DNA from: Planctomycetota bacterium
GTDB lineage: Bacteria; Planctomycetota; UBA11346
Assembly (NCBI GenBank): GCA_028280785.1
Contig: JANQLF010000215.1
Coordinates: 1-60,478, forward strand
Direction of reading: 5' to 3'
Length of the DNA: 60,478 nt
Shown: positions 18,302 through 28,300 of the stretch, in pieces
How the letters are laid out: every line of letters begins with the position of its first letter
Numbering within the stretch: position 1 is the stretch's first letter
Position numbers and translations under genes: made by a program
The notes under the pieces: model-generated
Database searches by the model: none
Told to the model about the DNA's origin: nothing
Seen by the model: only the letters and a program-made list of their open reading frames with translations

Positions 18302-19483
18302 TTAACCATCAGCGTTCGTAACTGGGATCAGATATAATAAGCCATGATATAAGATCCATTCACCACCAGCTCGATCTGCTATTTTATCAAGTTTTACAAC
18401 AACGCTTTCATCGGCATTGCCAATGGGAATTTGTTTGTCATTGAATGAATTATCCCAAGCGATAGTGAAACCGCTTTGTTTTAAGTTGTTGAGTATCTCG
18501 ACGCCGTCGCTTATTTCATTGATACTACCCCATGGTTCTTGAAAATGCTCAAGAGTCCGTTTATTAGGCTCACCTAAGTCACCTATGTTAAGATCAGCCA
18601 ATATGATGGTGTCATTATTCTTGCGGTAATCATGCAGGTGACTTAATAAATCTTTGCCATCGGGTTTTAAGATTATTTTATTGTCTTTTATGGTAGATGT
18701 TAAGCCGAAATGCAATTCAATGTTTTTGAGTGCCTGTTTTAAGGTGACACTGCCTCTGCGCTCAAAATCGTCTTGGAGTTCAGAAATCCACGAGGTGGTA
18801 TAATAGGGTACATCAATTCGTGGAGTTAGTTTGCTATCACTGCCTTGGAGTTCTGCGCGTCCATGCAAGCACGCAGCTAACCAAGCGACCGGGTCCTTCT
18901 CGAGAGACACATTTGGTGGAGATCCACCGAGCCACCAATTAAGTCGTTGTGCAATTGGTTTATCCGGAGGAAGAATCACAATTTCTTTTTCTGTAGCTGA
19001 ATAGGTGAGTCCGTCAGCTTCAATAAATGGTCTTATAATATCGCGTATGGTCATGCCTTTAATCGCGACAACGGATTGATGTTTGTTATGTATAAATCCA
19101 TTAATTCTAATCCTCTGATCAAATGGCAACATATCATTCATTCTACCTATTATACCACCTAAGCTCGTTTCCATGCCTTCATAGACAGAGGGCCCTTCTA
19201 ATTTGCCCATTCTGATTGCAGCTTCTATCCGGCCTTTTGCGGTCTGTCGAATGGCAGAACGCATGCGCTCTTCATGTGCGTATTGCGGCCTTTTATCTAA
19301 ATAATATGGCTGTTTGCTGATGTCATAAAAATCATTGAGAGAAATATTCCACCGGTAATCAAGCAAAGTTTTCTGTTTATTCTTTTCTACACCTTGTTCG
19401 CTTGCTGAAATCACAGCCAATATTGGGCATAGAGCGATCAACAATGTCAGGGCGAGACGAGGGATGAGGGGGTATATTTGCAT
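18302..19483 (-). CDS. Secreted protein with three STN/secretin-N-like units
   Basis: The 393-residue protein has a signal peptide (about 1-27). Three segments share the shape of the short STN/secretin N-domain (strand, helix, strand, short hairpin). They are about 125-175 (IAIKGMTIRDIIRPFIEADG-like, exactly VVAIKGMTIRDIIRPF, ending KEIVILPP), about 255-300 (SVTLKQALKNIELHFG, NKIILKP) and about 335-392 (GVEILNNLKQSGFTIAW, GEWILYHGLLYLIPV). STN domains normally sit in front of secretins or TonB receptors, but no barrel or secretin core follows here. The protein may be a free periplasmic adaptor; its function is unknown. The start has AAGGTG five bases upstream. A 7-base inverted repeat lies at 19519-19544 just ahead of the gene. 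Confidence 0.6.
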   Translation of the reverse strand: MQIYPLIPRLALTLLIALCPILAVISASEQGVEKNKQKTLLDYRWNISLNDFYDISKQPYYLDKRPQYAHEERMRSAIRQTAKGRIEAAIRMGKLEGPSVYEGMETSLGGIIGRMNDMLPFDQRIRINGFIHNKHQSVVAIKGMTIRDIIRPFIEADGLTYSATEKEIVILPPDKPIAQRLNWWLGGSPPNVSLEKDPVAWLAACLHGRAELQGSDSKLTPRIDVPYYTTSWISELQDDFERRGSVTLKQALKNIELHFGLTSTIKDNKIILKPDGKDLLSHLHDYRKNNDTIILADLNIGDLGEPNKRTLEHFQEPWGSINEISDGVEILNNLKQSGFTIAWDNSFNDKQIPIGNADESVVVKLDKIADRAGGEWILYHGLLYLIPVTNADG

Positions 19484-19518
19484 GTAGCACCTTTCTGTTG
19501 GTTTAACTTGAATAAAGG

Positions 19519-19544
19519 TGCATTATATGTATTGGGTTAATGCA
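19519..19544. promoter_or_regulatory. Inverted repeat upstream of the STN-like gene
   Basis: TGCATTA (19519-19525) and TAATGCA (19538-19544) are perfect 7-base arms with a 12-base spacer, ending 36 bases before the minus-strand start codon. It may be an operator for the STN-like gene. The rest of the 253-base gap up to the HupE-like gene shows no clear element. Confidence 0.3.
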
Positions 19545-19736
19545 AAAGAAATTACGAGTTTGATATAGTCTTTACCAAAAAGGGGTGTCCGCTTTGTTGA
19601 GATAAATACACATCAGTACTTATGACAGTTTCTCAATTTGTGGTACTTCGTCGACATTGAAGTGATTCATAGAACTTTGCTTATATCTGCCTGGTTGTCC
19701 GGTTGTTATGGAATCTAATCAGCGTAGATTCTGCAT

Positions 19737-20483
19737 ATGCGCACATTTTACGTTTTACTCTTAAGCTTTGTTGTTTATGGCACGCTCTTTGCCCACGGCA
19801 TGTCCGAAGCAGATAAGGCCAAGGCAATGAATGCAAGCAACTGGGATTTCATTCAGTTAGGTGCAGGCCACATGCTTACTGGCTATGATCATTTGCTGTT
19901 CTTGTTTGGTGTTATTTTCTTTCTCACCACCTTTAAGGACGTGGTCAAGCTGGTTACGGCATTTACTATTGGTCATTCAATTACCTTACTATTTGCAACG
20001 CTTTTAGAGATACAGGCCAATTATTATCTTATCGATGCAGTTATAGCACTTACCGTCATGTATAAAGCCTTTGATAACCTAGATGGCTTTAAGAAATACT
20101 TAGATGTGAAGTCTCCTAACCTGATGTTGATGATCTTTATATTTGGCTTGATCCATGGCTTTGGTTTATCTACACGCTTACAGATGCTCCATTTAAATGA
20201 AAAGGAATTAGTGCTGAATATACTCTCATTTAACTTGGGTGTAGAACTTGGCCAAATTGCCGCATTAACCGTGATGCTGCTAGTGCTAGCTGGTTGGCGT
20301 AAAGCAGCTTCCTTTCAGAAATTTAGCAATGCAACGAATGTCTTGCTCATGATTGTAGGTGCCTTGCTTTTACTGATGCAATTGCACGCTTATTCGCATA
20401 CCTTTGATGAAGAACATGATGATCATCATGACAAGCCGAAGGTGCATTCTCATGGTGATGGAAAACATCACCATCATCACTAA
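19737..20483 (+). CDS. HupE/UreJ-family membrane protein with His-rich C-terminal tail
   Basis: This 248-residue inner-membrane protein has a cleavable-looking N terminus (about 1-20) and about six membrane spans. The family signature is present: GAGHMLTGYDHLLFLFGV with conserved His and Asp, TIGHSITLL, and FGLIHGFGLS. HupE/UreJ proteins are regarded as nickel or cobalt permeases. The last ~25 residues are extremely rich in His and Asp (DEEHDDHHDKPKVHSHGDG followed by a run of five His), a probable metal-binding tail on one face of the membrane. No hydrogenase, urease or cobalamin gene is nearby, so the metal client is unknown. It is convergent with the acylase gene, with five bases between them. 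Confidence 0.85.
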   Translation: MRTFYVLLLSFVVYGTLFAHGMSEADKAKAMNASNWDFIQLGAGHMLTGYDHLLFLFGVIFFLTTFKDVVKLVTAFTIGHSITLLFATLLEIQANYYLIDAVIALTVMYKAFDNLDGFKKYLDVKSPNLMLMIFIFGLIHGFGLSTRLQMLHLNEKELVLNILSFNLGVELGQIAALTVMLLVLAGWRKAASFQKFSNATNVLLMIVGALLLLMQLHAYSHTFDEEHDDHHDKPKVHSHGDGKHHHHH

Positions 20484-20488
20484 TAGAT

Positions 20489-22552
20489 TTATTTAAGCAC
20501 TTCTCGCATTTCAACATTTGCTTCAACTTCACTGCGCAAACGCAGAACAGGTTTGAGTTCTTTGCGACTGTAAAGTTTGAGTTGGTCGCCGATGTGTTTA
20601 GAGCCAGGCTGCGTCGCATTGCCCCAGCTTAAAAGAGAGCGAGCTTTGGGTGGGTTGGAAAACTCAATAACGGCCACGTAGGAATCACCACCGCTAGCGT
20701 AGCGTTTACCGTTCTTTTGTTCTGGCCCGTCGGTTACGCGGAAAACACCCAGAGTTTGCGTCACGCCGTTTCCAGGCAGATCATAATCTCCGACACGTAA
20801 CCTTAAGACATCACCCCAGGCCACATCGAGAGCACCATGTTTTCTCTTGGTCTCAATTGCTACGTGTTCGAGGATTTCGACTGCGGCGACAGTATCCCAT
20901 AGTCCTTTTGGCGTCTTGAGTGGATGTTTGCGATCGAAGGGGATGGCAAACTTTTTTCGTGGTAGCGCTGCTGCCCAGGCGCGAAAAAGTTCAGTGCCGC
21001 GACTGTCATTATCAGCACAACGGTCCCAAGCGTCGAGCACAGCAGCAGCTTCTTTTGCCAACGAACCGCCATGGGTATGCGCTGCTGAAATTAATTCATC
21101 AACTAAAATGTCCGCGAGTTCAATACGGGTGTCGTGTTTATATTTAATAAATTCATCAAACGTAATATGATCATCGCCCATTATTAATCGGGTTGACCGT
21201 GCAGCGCGAAGACCAAACCAGTAACCACAAATACCTTCGCTATAATCTTTCGGATCGAGGACTGCCGGATAGGTGCAGGTCCATGGGCCATCATTAGCAT
21301 TTTGAATCCAACCAGTGGATGGGTCTAATGCTTTGGGAAGATCTTCGTAGGAATAATAACTATCCCAGAACGTAGCGTCGCTGTCGCCTTTGACGATTCC
21401 TTGCCAATGGCTCGGATTGCCAAAGGGTCGTTTGGCTACCAGGCCATTATGCATGAAGAAAATGTGACCTGCGGTATCAGCGTAAATGATATTGAACATA
21501 GGAAACTGTAGCTGTTGCATGGCACTTTGAAATTCTTTGAGGTTTGATGACTTACCCATATCCCACATTTGTCTGAGAATATGCGGACGATCAAAGCCTA
21601 CGACTTTAGAGGCTAATGCTTTGCGTCCGCGCTGTGCAATAACTGGTCCGTGCACCGAATGACGAATTTCGAAGGGAACTTTTTTCATAGTTCCATCATC
21701 TTGTTTCACCAAGATTGTTTCCTGAGCCGTTTTAAATGGACGTACACCATCGTTCCATTTGTAGCCGTCATCTGTTAATGTCAGTTCATAGTCATCGCGG
21801 CCATCAAATAGATTACGCGTGACCGTCCACCCAAGATTGCTGTTAAATGCGATGAACAGGGAAGGAAAGCCGACTGGCGTTGCACCATAAAGATTGAGAC
21901 CGGGTGCGTTCAGATGGGCTTCGTAATAATTTTCCCATTTAATATGCGGATTAGCGAGGAGTAGGGCATTGCCACTGGCTGAGCGAGAAGGTGCTACTGC
22001 CCATGCATTCGATCCTTCATTTTTTTTCCATTCTTGAATACTTCTTTTGGTTGACTTTCCGATCCACGAAACCAGTAGGCCATGACGCGTCATATTGAGC
22101 GGATCAATACCCGTTACGGGTAAGACTTGCTTTAAGTTTTCATCAATACGGTCTGGATATTTAGCTGCGTAATCATTTATTCCTCGCGCAAATGCATCGA
22201 GATTTAAACGAAAATCAGCGTCCTGGGCTTCATACCAGCGTTGAGCGACCCCATGAGCGTCAAAGCGTCTTATGTGTTTGTCCAAGTTTAGGTATTTCTT
22301 GCCCCAGTATTCGGCTGCTCTCCCGCGCTTGGTGCCATAATTCTTCAACAGATAATTGCCATGACTGTGCATTTGTGCCCAACCAAAAGCGTAGAATAAT
22401 TTCTCAGTATTCGGTGCATAGATATGTGGTACACCCCAAGTATCCCATAAAATCTCAGTTTGTTTTCCGAGTGACTCCGTTTTTGATGCGGCGTCGACGC
22501 TATTGGTCAGTAGTAGAATGGTAAGGCACAGCGTTCTGATTAAATGTTTCAT
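20489..22552 (-). CDS. Penicillin acylase family (S45) Ntn-hydrolase
   Basis: ATG 22552 (MKHLIRTLCLTILL) is preferred over one 18 bases upstream because GGAG is six bases before it and the signal peptide then starts cleanly. The 687-residue precursor has the S45 layout: an alpha chain with WDTWGVPHIYAPN and FAYGWAQ-like AFGWAQMHSHGNY, a spacer, then the autocleavage site EGSNAWAV. Ser181 there would become the N-terminal nucleophile of the beta chain. Further family marks are GNALLLANPH, HGPVIAQ and NANDGPWT. Substrates of S45 enzymes range from beta-lactams to acyl-homoserine lactones and other amides; nothing here selects one. It is probably periplasmic and shows no operon partner. Confidence 0.85.
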   Translation of the reverse strand: MKHLIRTLCLTILLLTNSVDAASKTESLGKQTEILWDTWGVPHIYAPNTEKLFYAFGWAQMHSHGNYLLKNYGTKRGRAAEYWGKKYLNLDKHIRRFDAHGVAQRWYEAQDADFRLNLDAFARGINDYAAKYPDRIDENLKQVLPVTGIDPLNMTRHGLLVSWIGKSTKRSIQEWKKNEGSNAWAVAPSRSASGNALLLANPHIKWENYYEAHLNAPGLNLYGATPVGFPSLFIAFNSNLGWTVTRNLFDGRDDYELTLTDDGYKWNDGVRPFKTAQETILVKQDDGTMKKVPFEIRHSVHGPVIAQRGRKALASKVVGFDRPHILRQMWDMGKSSNLKEFQSAMQQLQFPMFNIIYADTAGHIFFMHNGLVAKRPFGNPSHWQGIVKGDSDATFWDSYYSYEDLPKALDPSTGWIQNANDGPWTCTYPAVLDPKDYSEGICGYWFGLRAARSTRLIMGDDHITFDEFIKYKHDTRIELADILVDELISAAHTHGGSLAKEAAAVLDAWDRCADNDSRGTELFRAWAAALPRKKFAIPFDRKHPLKTPKGLWDTVAAVEILEHVAIETKRKHGALDVAWGDVLRLRVGDYDLPGNGVTQTLGVFRVTDGPEQKNGKRYASGGDSYVAVIEFSNPPKARSLLSWGNATQPGSKHIGDQLKLYSRKELKPVLRLRSEVEANVEMREVLK

Positions 22553-22672
22553 TGTAAGCTCCGCAGTCATCGTATCTATAATTTTGCTGCAATTGTAATT
22601 TGTTTATTTTGACTACAGCTTATGTTGAGGATAATGCTATAATGAAGCTAATTCTGATGAAATGGGAAATCT

Positions 22673-23119
22673 GTGAATTTTCGTGAGTTCAAGAGAGCAG
22701 ATAATGTTCAAATCTCAGACTGGTTCGCTGATGAAGAATCACGCGTCTGGTTAGAATCTGCTCTGTCAGAAGAAGAGTTGGATGAGGTTGAACGGGAGCT
22801 AGATCATCGCTCATTTGTGCTTGAGGATGGTGATCTCATAATCGCACAAGTTGGTTGCTATTTGGGAAACGAAGAGCATCAGTTTAATGTGATCTCTGAG
22901 GTACACGTTGCCCCACGGAAGCGAAAAATGGGTTACGGCATATTAATTATTAAAAAAATGATCGAAGAGATTAAGAACCAGTTTCCATGGAAGGTGTATA
23001 TTGAGCCAGAAAATACAGCTTCTGTCGCGCTTTTTACATCTCTAGGTTGGCGAGCACCAGACCCAAGGCCAAATGAGCAGAATTTAGTCACCTATGTCAC
23101 TACATCGATAGCTGATTAA
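22673..23119 (+). CDS. GNAT-family N-acetyltransferase
   Basis: A 148-residue cytoplasmic protein starting at GTG. The GNAT fold is recognisable from the acetyl-CoA loop region VHVAPRKRKMGYGILIIKKM and the C-terminal strand-helix YIEPENTASVALFTSLGWR, where the last helix leads into the substrate site. The pyrophosphate loop (RKRKMGYG) deviates slightly from the usual RxxGxG. The acceptor is unknown. The ribosome binding site is weak, and the gene stands alone between the acylase and a lipoprotein gene. Confidence 0.72.
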   Translation: MNFREFKRADNVQISDWFADEESRVWLESALSEEELDEVERELDHRSFVLEDGDLIIAQVGCYLGNEEHQFNVISEVHVAPRKRKMGYGILIIKKMIEEIKNQFPWKVYIEPENTASVALFTSLGWRAPDPRPNEQNLVTYVTTSIAD

Positions 23120-23296
23120 AGCAGTATATACCTAGACAATCGGGTCGATGACAATTATATTTAATGACGTAACTAAAACGCTCACTGCCGAAAAATGAAT
23201 GTTAATGGTGCACCAGATACTGATTGAGTGAATTCTAGCACTGAATCGTTGGTAATACTCTCTTGTTTTAAATAAAAGTGACAAAACAATTCACGC

Positions 23297-23776
23297 ATGT
23301 TAGATATGTCATTTCGTATTTTCCTCATCGGGCTATTAATAGTCTGTATGGGATGCACCTCAAAACAGGAAGAGAACGCTGTGAACGATGAAGCTGAAAT
23401 CAGAAACCTTTTCGATAACTGGATCAAATCTACGAAAGAAGGTGACTTAGATCTCGCCCATCAATGCATCGCTGATGACGCGCGTTTTTTTGTCCCCGGA
23501 GCAGGTGAGATGGATAAGAAAACATTTGCAGCGGCAGCTGCAGGAGGCAAGCCAGAAGATTCTCCGTTTACCTTTGATCTCGACAGTAAGCTTCATGAAA
23601 TAAAGGTAATGGATGAACATGCTTATATGTGGATTGAATCTTCACTCATCATGACACCAAAAAATGGCGATCCCGCGATTAAGATGGCCGGACATTCATT
23701 GTCTGTATTGGAAAAGCGAGATGGTAAGTGGTTGATCTTTCGCGATGCGAATACATTAACTGTTGTGAAAGAATAG
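23297..23776 (+). CDS. Lipoprotein with SnoaL/DUF4440-like (NTF2-fold) domain
   Basis: The 159-residue protein has a lipoprotein signal ending VCMGC, so it should be lipid-anchored. The mature part is an NTF2-like cone-shaped domain of the DUF4440/SnoaL type: DEAEIRNLFDNWIKSTKEGD, DDARFFVPGAG and the closing strands GHSLSVLEKRDGKWLIFRDA. Such domains bind small molecules or act as ketosteroid-isomerase-like enzymes; no catalytic set can be assigned. An internal ATG at 23306 is an alternative start. The VOC-family gene follows 31 bases downstream and may be cotranscribed. Confidence 0.75.
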   Translation: MLDMSFRIFLIGLLIVCMGCTSKQEENAVNDEAEIRNLFDNWIKSTKEGDLDLAHQCIADDARFFVPGAGEMDKKTFAAAAAGGKPEDSPFTFDLDSKLHEIKVMDEHAYMWIESSLIMTPKNGDPAIKMAGHSLSVLEKRDGKWLIFRDANTLTVVKE

Positions 23777-23807
23777 AAAATGAGATGATGAATCTGAGGA
23801 GAAAAAG

Positions 23808-24197
23808 ATGGACAGCAATGCCGTATGTTGGTTTGAAATTTATGTTGATGATATAGATCGTGCTCGTGCTTTTTATGAGGCGGTACTCAATCAAGAACTG
23901 ACTCGCTTAGATAATCCTGACGTAGACAAAGATTTTCCACAGCCAGAAATGTGGGCCTTCCCAATGGATAAACGTCCAGGAGCGAGTGGAGCGATTTGTA
24001 AAATGGAAGGCGTGCAAGCAGGCGGTAACAGCACCTTGGTTTATTTTGACTGCGAGGATTGCTCGGTTGAACAAGGACGTGTTGAAGAGGCGGGTGGAAA
24101 GATAGTCGTCCCTAAAATGAGTATTGGTGAACACGGTTTTATTTCGATTGCTCAAGATACAGAGGGCAACAATATTGGTTTTCATTCATTTAAATAA
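23808..24197 (+). CDS. VOC-superfamily (glyoxalase/dioxygenase-like) protein
   Basis: This 129-residue cytoplasmic protein has two betaalphabetabetabeta VOC units: CWFEIYVDDIDRARAFYEAV at the front and LVYFDCEDCSVEQGRVEEAG in the second half, ending GFISIAQDTEGNNIGFHS. Possible metal ligands are the Glu in WFEIYV and residues in the C-terminal strand. Proteins of this type serve as glyoxalases, resistance proteins or isomerases; the specific role is unknown. A strong GGAG lies six bases before the ATG. It sits in a small run with the lipoprotein before it and a propeller gene after it. Confidence 0.8.
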   Translation: MDSNAVCWFEIYVDDIDRARAFYEAVLNQELTRLDNPDVDKDFPQPEMWAFPMDKRPGASGAICKMEGVQAGGNSTLVYFDCEDCSVEQGRVEEAGGKIVVPKMSIGEHGFISIAQDTEGNNIGFHSFK

Positions 24198-24221
24198 TCG
24201 TTTGATCGCAAGTTTATAAAA

Positions 24222-25298
24222 ATGACGATATCAATTCAGGATGTCTATTCTGGTAAAAGAAGTTCAGCATTCAGTTTTTACGGCACCTCACCGGAAAGTC
24301 CGGATGGAACACGTATTGCCTATGTCGTGTACTCAGAGCCATCGGCAGCCGATTGGAATGACCGCGTGCCTGGGGAATTATGGGTTTGTGAAAGTGATTT
24401 AAACGAACATCGTAAATGCGCTGATGTAACCTTACATAATCACAATGGTGCGTGCGCAGTTTGGGTGGATAATAACAGGTTGCTCTATAATTCAGGCGAT
24501 CGGGATATTTATGTTATTGATGTGAATACATGTGCGGTTTTACATGGCCCAATAAAAAATCTCAGCGAGACGCATAGCTGTGTTAATCATGCGTTTGCCT
24601 ATGTATCGCCGGACGATTTACTTTGCCTTTTTAATTGTGACACAGGCGAAAGTACGATTATTACTTCGCTTGAAGAAGTTAATAAACAAGCTTGTGCATT
24701 GGGCCGTGAAGCGAGTAAAGAGCTAACACATTTACATATGACGGCGGATGGCAAGTTAGTTGCTTTTCGTCACAACACCGAGGCTGAAAAGAAAATATCA
24801 GTAGTAGAGGTGGCCAGTGGGAAACTCCTGGAAACATTTCCAGGCATGAAACCCATGCATTTTTCTTGGTATGACAATGAATCGCTGATGGGTTCCAATT
24901 GGGATATGGATCCAAAAGATCATCGTGCAGAAAGTCTAGAAGAATTTACGGAAGCGGCAGAAAATCATTATTTTCAGCGTTTCCATATGGGTGGAGGTGT
25001 TATTGAGACTTTGGGTGGAACCATGACGCATGGCTCAGCATCAGCGGATAGAGAATGGTATGCAGGGGAAGCTGTAAACTATGGGACAGTGCCGATGCCA
25101 TTAAATCTCTATAAAAAAGGACTAACTCAGCCTGTTGCTACATTAATGGAGCATAGTTTTGGCGAAATTACTTGGACGCGAAAAGCCCATGTGAACCCAT
25201 CATTTTCTCGAGATGGGAAGCGTGTGTATTTTACGCAGGCAGTATCAGACGAGAAATTTGTTGGCTCCTTTGTCGACATTTCTGAATTTATAAACTAA
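24222..25298 (+). CDS. Cytoplasmic beta-propeller protein, TolB/PL22-like
   Basis: The 358-residue product has no signal peptide. Repeated blades of TolB/WD40-like type are visible: SPDGTRIAYVVYSEP, NRLLYNSGDRDIYVIDV, HMTADGKLVAFRHN, KKISVVEVASGKLLETF and a final NPSFSRDGKRVYFTQA preceded by His (KAHVNPSF). The ending resembles that of oligogalacturonate lyases, but the Gln-x-x-His-x-His metal motif seen in the gene at 56377 is absent. A lyase activity is therefore doubtful and a binding role is possible. It follows the VOC gene by 24 bases and ends at a clear terminator. Confidence 0.55.
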   Translation: MTISIQDVYSGKRSSAFSFYGTSPESPDGTRIAYVVYSEPSAADWNDRVPGELWVCESDLNEHRKCADVTLHNHNGACAVWVDNNRLLYNSGDRDIYVIDVNTCAVLHGPIKNLSETHSCVNHAFAYVSPDDLLCLFNCDTGESTIITSLEEVNKQACALGREASKELTHLHMTADGKLVAFRHNTEAEKKISVVEVASGKLLETFPGMKPMHFSWYDNESLMGSNWDMDPKDHRAESLEEFTEAAENHYFQRFHMGGGVIETLGGTMTHGSASADREWYAGEAVNYGTVPMPLNLYKKGLTQPVATLMEHSFGEITWTRKAHVNPSFSRDGKRVYFTQAVSDEKFVGSFVDISEFIN

Positions 25299-25307
25299 GC
25301 GCATTAA

Positions 25308-25340
25308 AAAGCGGAGCCACACTCAGTGCGACTCCGCTTT
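25308..25340. terminator. Bidirectional intrinsic terminator between convergent genes
   Basis: AAAGCGGAG (25308-25316) pairs perfectly with CTCCGCTTT (25332-25340) across a 15-base loop, with a T-rich stretch downstream on the plus strand and A-rich sequence upstream. It separates the plus-strand propeller gene from the minus-strand GH-A gene and should serve both. Confidence 0.8.
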
Positions 25341-25356
25341 CTGAGTTTTAATTAAA

Positions 25357-28300
25357 TTACTGTACCCAGGTATACATCTGTTCAGCTGGAAGGCTGATCT
25401 TTAATGTTGCTCCTGCCTCGGTTTTAGCTTTGGTATCAGTTGCAACACCGTTGCCATCGAGAACCGTCGCCTGCTTTAAATCACCACGTTTAATGGTGAC
25501 GCTGGCGCTGACTGGTTTCACATTAAGCGGGTAGCCACCGAGGCGTGAAATGGTTTTATAGCCATCAGAGCCTTCTTTGGTGGTAAAGCCGTAGGTCTTA
25601 TCTTCAGTTGCGGTTTGTACTAAGATGCTTTTCGACGTCTTCAGTGGTTGGCCATCGAGTGAAATAACCAGTACCGAGCCGTAGTCGTTTTGACTTTCAA
25701 TGATAATGTCGCCTAGTTCAATTTTACCTTTTTTCTTAAAGAAGCCGGTGGCACCTTGAGCGCGCGGGGTATTAATCGTCATAAGGTTTTCGCCGTAATT
25801 CCAGCTTAATTCTTTGGTCATGCTGGTGACGACTTTATTCTTACGGTCGATATGCTGGGCTAAATCAGCAACGACGGCACCTTCAGCTTTGTCTTCAACG
25901 CTACGAGTGACGCGACCAACATAAAAAGCCAAGGGATCGATCATTGAAGGTTTACCAGCACCTGTTTTGACTTTCTCTAGCATTTTTGCATACAGCGGAT
26001 CTTCGATACCGTCGGCTGGGCGCATGGCCTGGCCTTTAAAGGAGTAGAGATCCTTTTTGGCTAATGGCTCATGATATATCACATCTCCGGTTTTAATATC
26101 ACCACGGCGATACATTAAAGCAGCGCCAGGAAACTGACCAAAGACCGAGGTGTCACCAATACCCCAGACCTTCATCGACGAATCCCAGCTGTCACTAGCA
26201 CCGGCAAAGAATACCCAGCCATCAATGCCAGCGAGTGAAGCGTAGGCACTGACTAATAATGGGAACTCTGCACGATATTTATTCGGACGGTTCCAGCAGT
26301 TTTCGGTGATCATATAGGGAAAGCCCGCATAATTTTGATGCTGTAGGGCGCCGACTTTTTCAGGAATGCCAAGGGCACTGCGGTCTTTATATTTGTCGCC
26401 AACTTCGATTCGATAAAAGAGCTTGTTGCCACCTTTTGGATGAACGGTGCCAAAGTAGGCATTGTTAGCAACTAGATCGTTTGCGGTGTAGGTGTAGTGC
26501 TCGAGAGCGCCGAGAAGACGTTGATCTGCTGTTTTCCAGTTACTTGGTGAAACCAATGCCTTAATGCCCATAGCGCGCATTTCTTTTTTCATGCGTGCAT
26601 AGAAATTAAATTGCGATTCAATCATAAATTGTAATTGATCACTTGCGCGTTTTGGATTGCGTTGGCTAACTGCCCAATTGGCTCCAGTCATGTGCGCAAC
26701 ACCGTACAGGCGCATGCGACCAGCAGGAAGGTCATCAGCAGTTAATTTATACATTCCGATGGTGTGTGGATAACGTTGTGGTCCCCAGGCTTTTTGCGCA
26801 GCCTCAAGTGAGCCGTAGCGTTCTTTACACCACTCAGCGAATTTCTTTTCAACGATGGCACGTTCACCTTCGAGGAATCGACTTGGATTAAACGAGTGAA
26901 AGAGCACGCTGCTTTCATTATTAACTTCGATAAAGGCTAGCGTTGGGTCTTCAGCCATCGACAATCCAGTGTATGGGTTTTTCGTTGTCATTAACTTTTT
27001 AATAAATTTTAAATAATAGTCTTGGAAATTTTCATCAAAGAAGAGGAGAGCCAAAGCCTTGGTGTTCTTGCCGGTAAATCCGGGGCAGATACTGTCTGGT
27101 AATTTAACAATAGAGTGCGAATTCCAAAACAGGTGATTGAGGTAAATATAAATTCCTTGTTTTTTCAGTGCTGCGACCATCGAGTGATAGCCGTCGAGTC
27201 TTTTATCGAATGCAGCGGTATTACCATTCATATAGGCTTTGAAGAAGTCAGTGCCACCGCCACGAATTAAATTCACACCGTATGCGGCGAGACGTTGGGC
27301 GATGCGTTCTTGTCGGGCTTTGGTTTGTCCACTCAGTCCACCGGCCTGGACCATCCAAAATTTAACTGGTTTCCCATCACCGAGGACAAAGCCATCGCCT
27401 TTGCGTTGCACAAAGCCATTAATACCTGATTCTTTTTCGTTGAGATAACGCAGGCTGTGTATGGACTTTTGATCTGGTCGCCAGACTGGTGGTTCCCAGG
27501 CGAAGTACCCTTTATCAGCAAGGCCAGAAGTTGCACCTGGTTTGGCGGATCCTTTTGGCACCCAGGCGGCATCTTTCTGTAGAACAAAGCAATCGAGGAT
27601 GCCACTGTTTTGCGTGCCACCTTGAAAGCGGAAACCCACTTTTGTTGTGCCTTCATTCAATGTTAAACTGCCGGCATCGATCCAGGCGATAAAGCGATGA
27701 TCGAGATTGCCATTTTTTGCAACGTTGATGCGGTCGATGCTTTTTGACATGTCGAGTTCTTGCCAATCACCTGTGCCTATTTGATATTGCATTTTTGAGG
27801 CGCTTGGATTGGCGCGTACCCAGAATTTATAATCGCCAGCTTTTTTAATCTTTGCTTCGTAATGGACGATTCCTGCTTTAGCTTTGTTGTAATGGCTAAT
27901 CCAGCCTTCAGCAGACATCTGTTCGTGATCTAAACCATTATACCAGTTGTGAATCGTAACATCTTTTTTGACTGGTTTATGGCCTTCAACCCACACGTAA
28001 TCACCAGCAGGTGCTGCTTTAGTACGACCGCCTGGACGAGAGGTGCCGCGTGGCATCCAGATTTCATCGGTGGTTAATAAAAAGCAGTCAAGAATACCGC
28101 TGTTACTCGTACCGCCTTGAAAGCGAATGGATACCTGCTGCTTACCAGCTTTTAACGTGACGCTGCCAGCGTCGGTCCAGCCAATATGACGGTGGTCATT
28201 TTTGCCATCCTTGGCGATGTTGATGCGTCCAGTGGCTTGCGACATATTTAATTCCTGCCAGTCGCCATCACCAATTTTATACTGCACTTTGGAGGCAGTC

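Noticed and set aside
20460..20480. C-terminal run of His as a cloning tag artefact
   Set aside because: It continues a natural His/Asp-rich tail of a HupE/UreJ protein with normal genomic context on both sides.
20489..22552. Acyl-homoserine-lactone acylase (quorum quenching)
   Set aside because: The S45 family covers many amide substrates and nothing in the sequence or context selects AHLs.
27239..27448. Open frames antisense to the GH-A gene and similar shadow frames elsewhere
   Set aside because: They lie wholly inside well-supported genes, lack ribosome binding sites and encode no recognisable domains.
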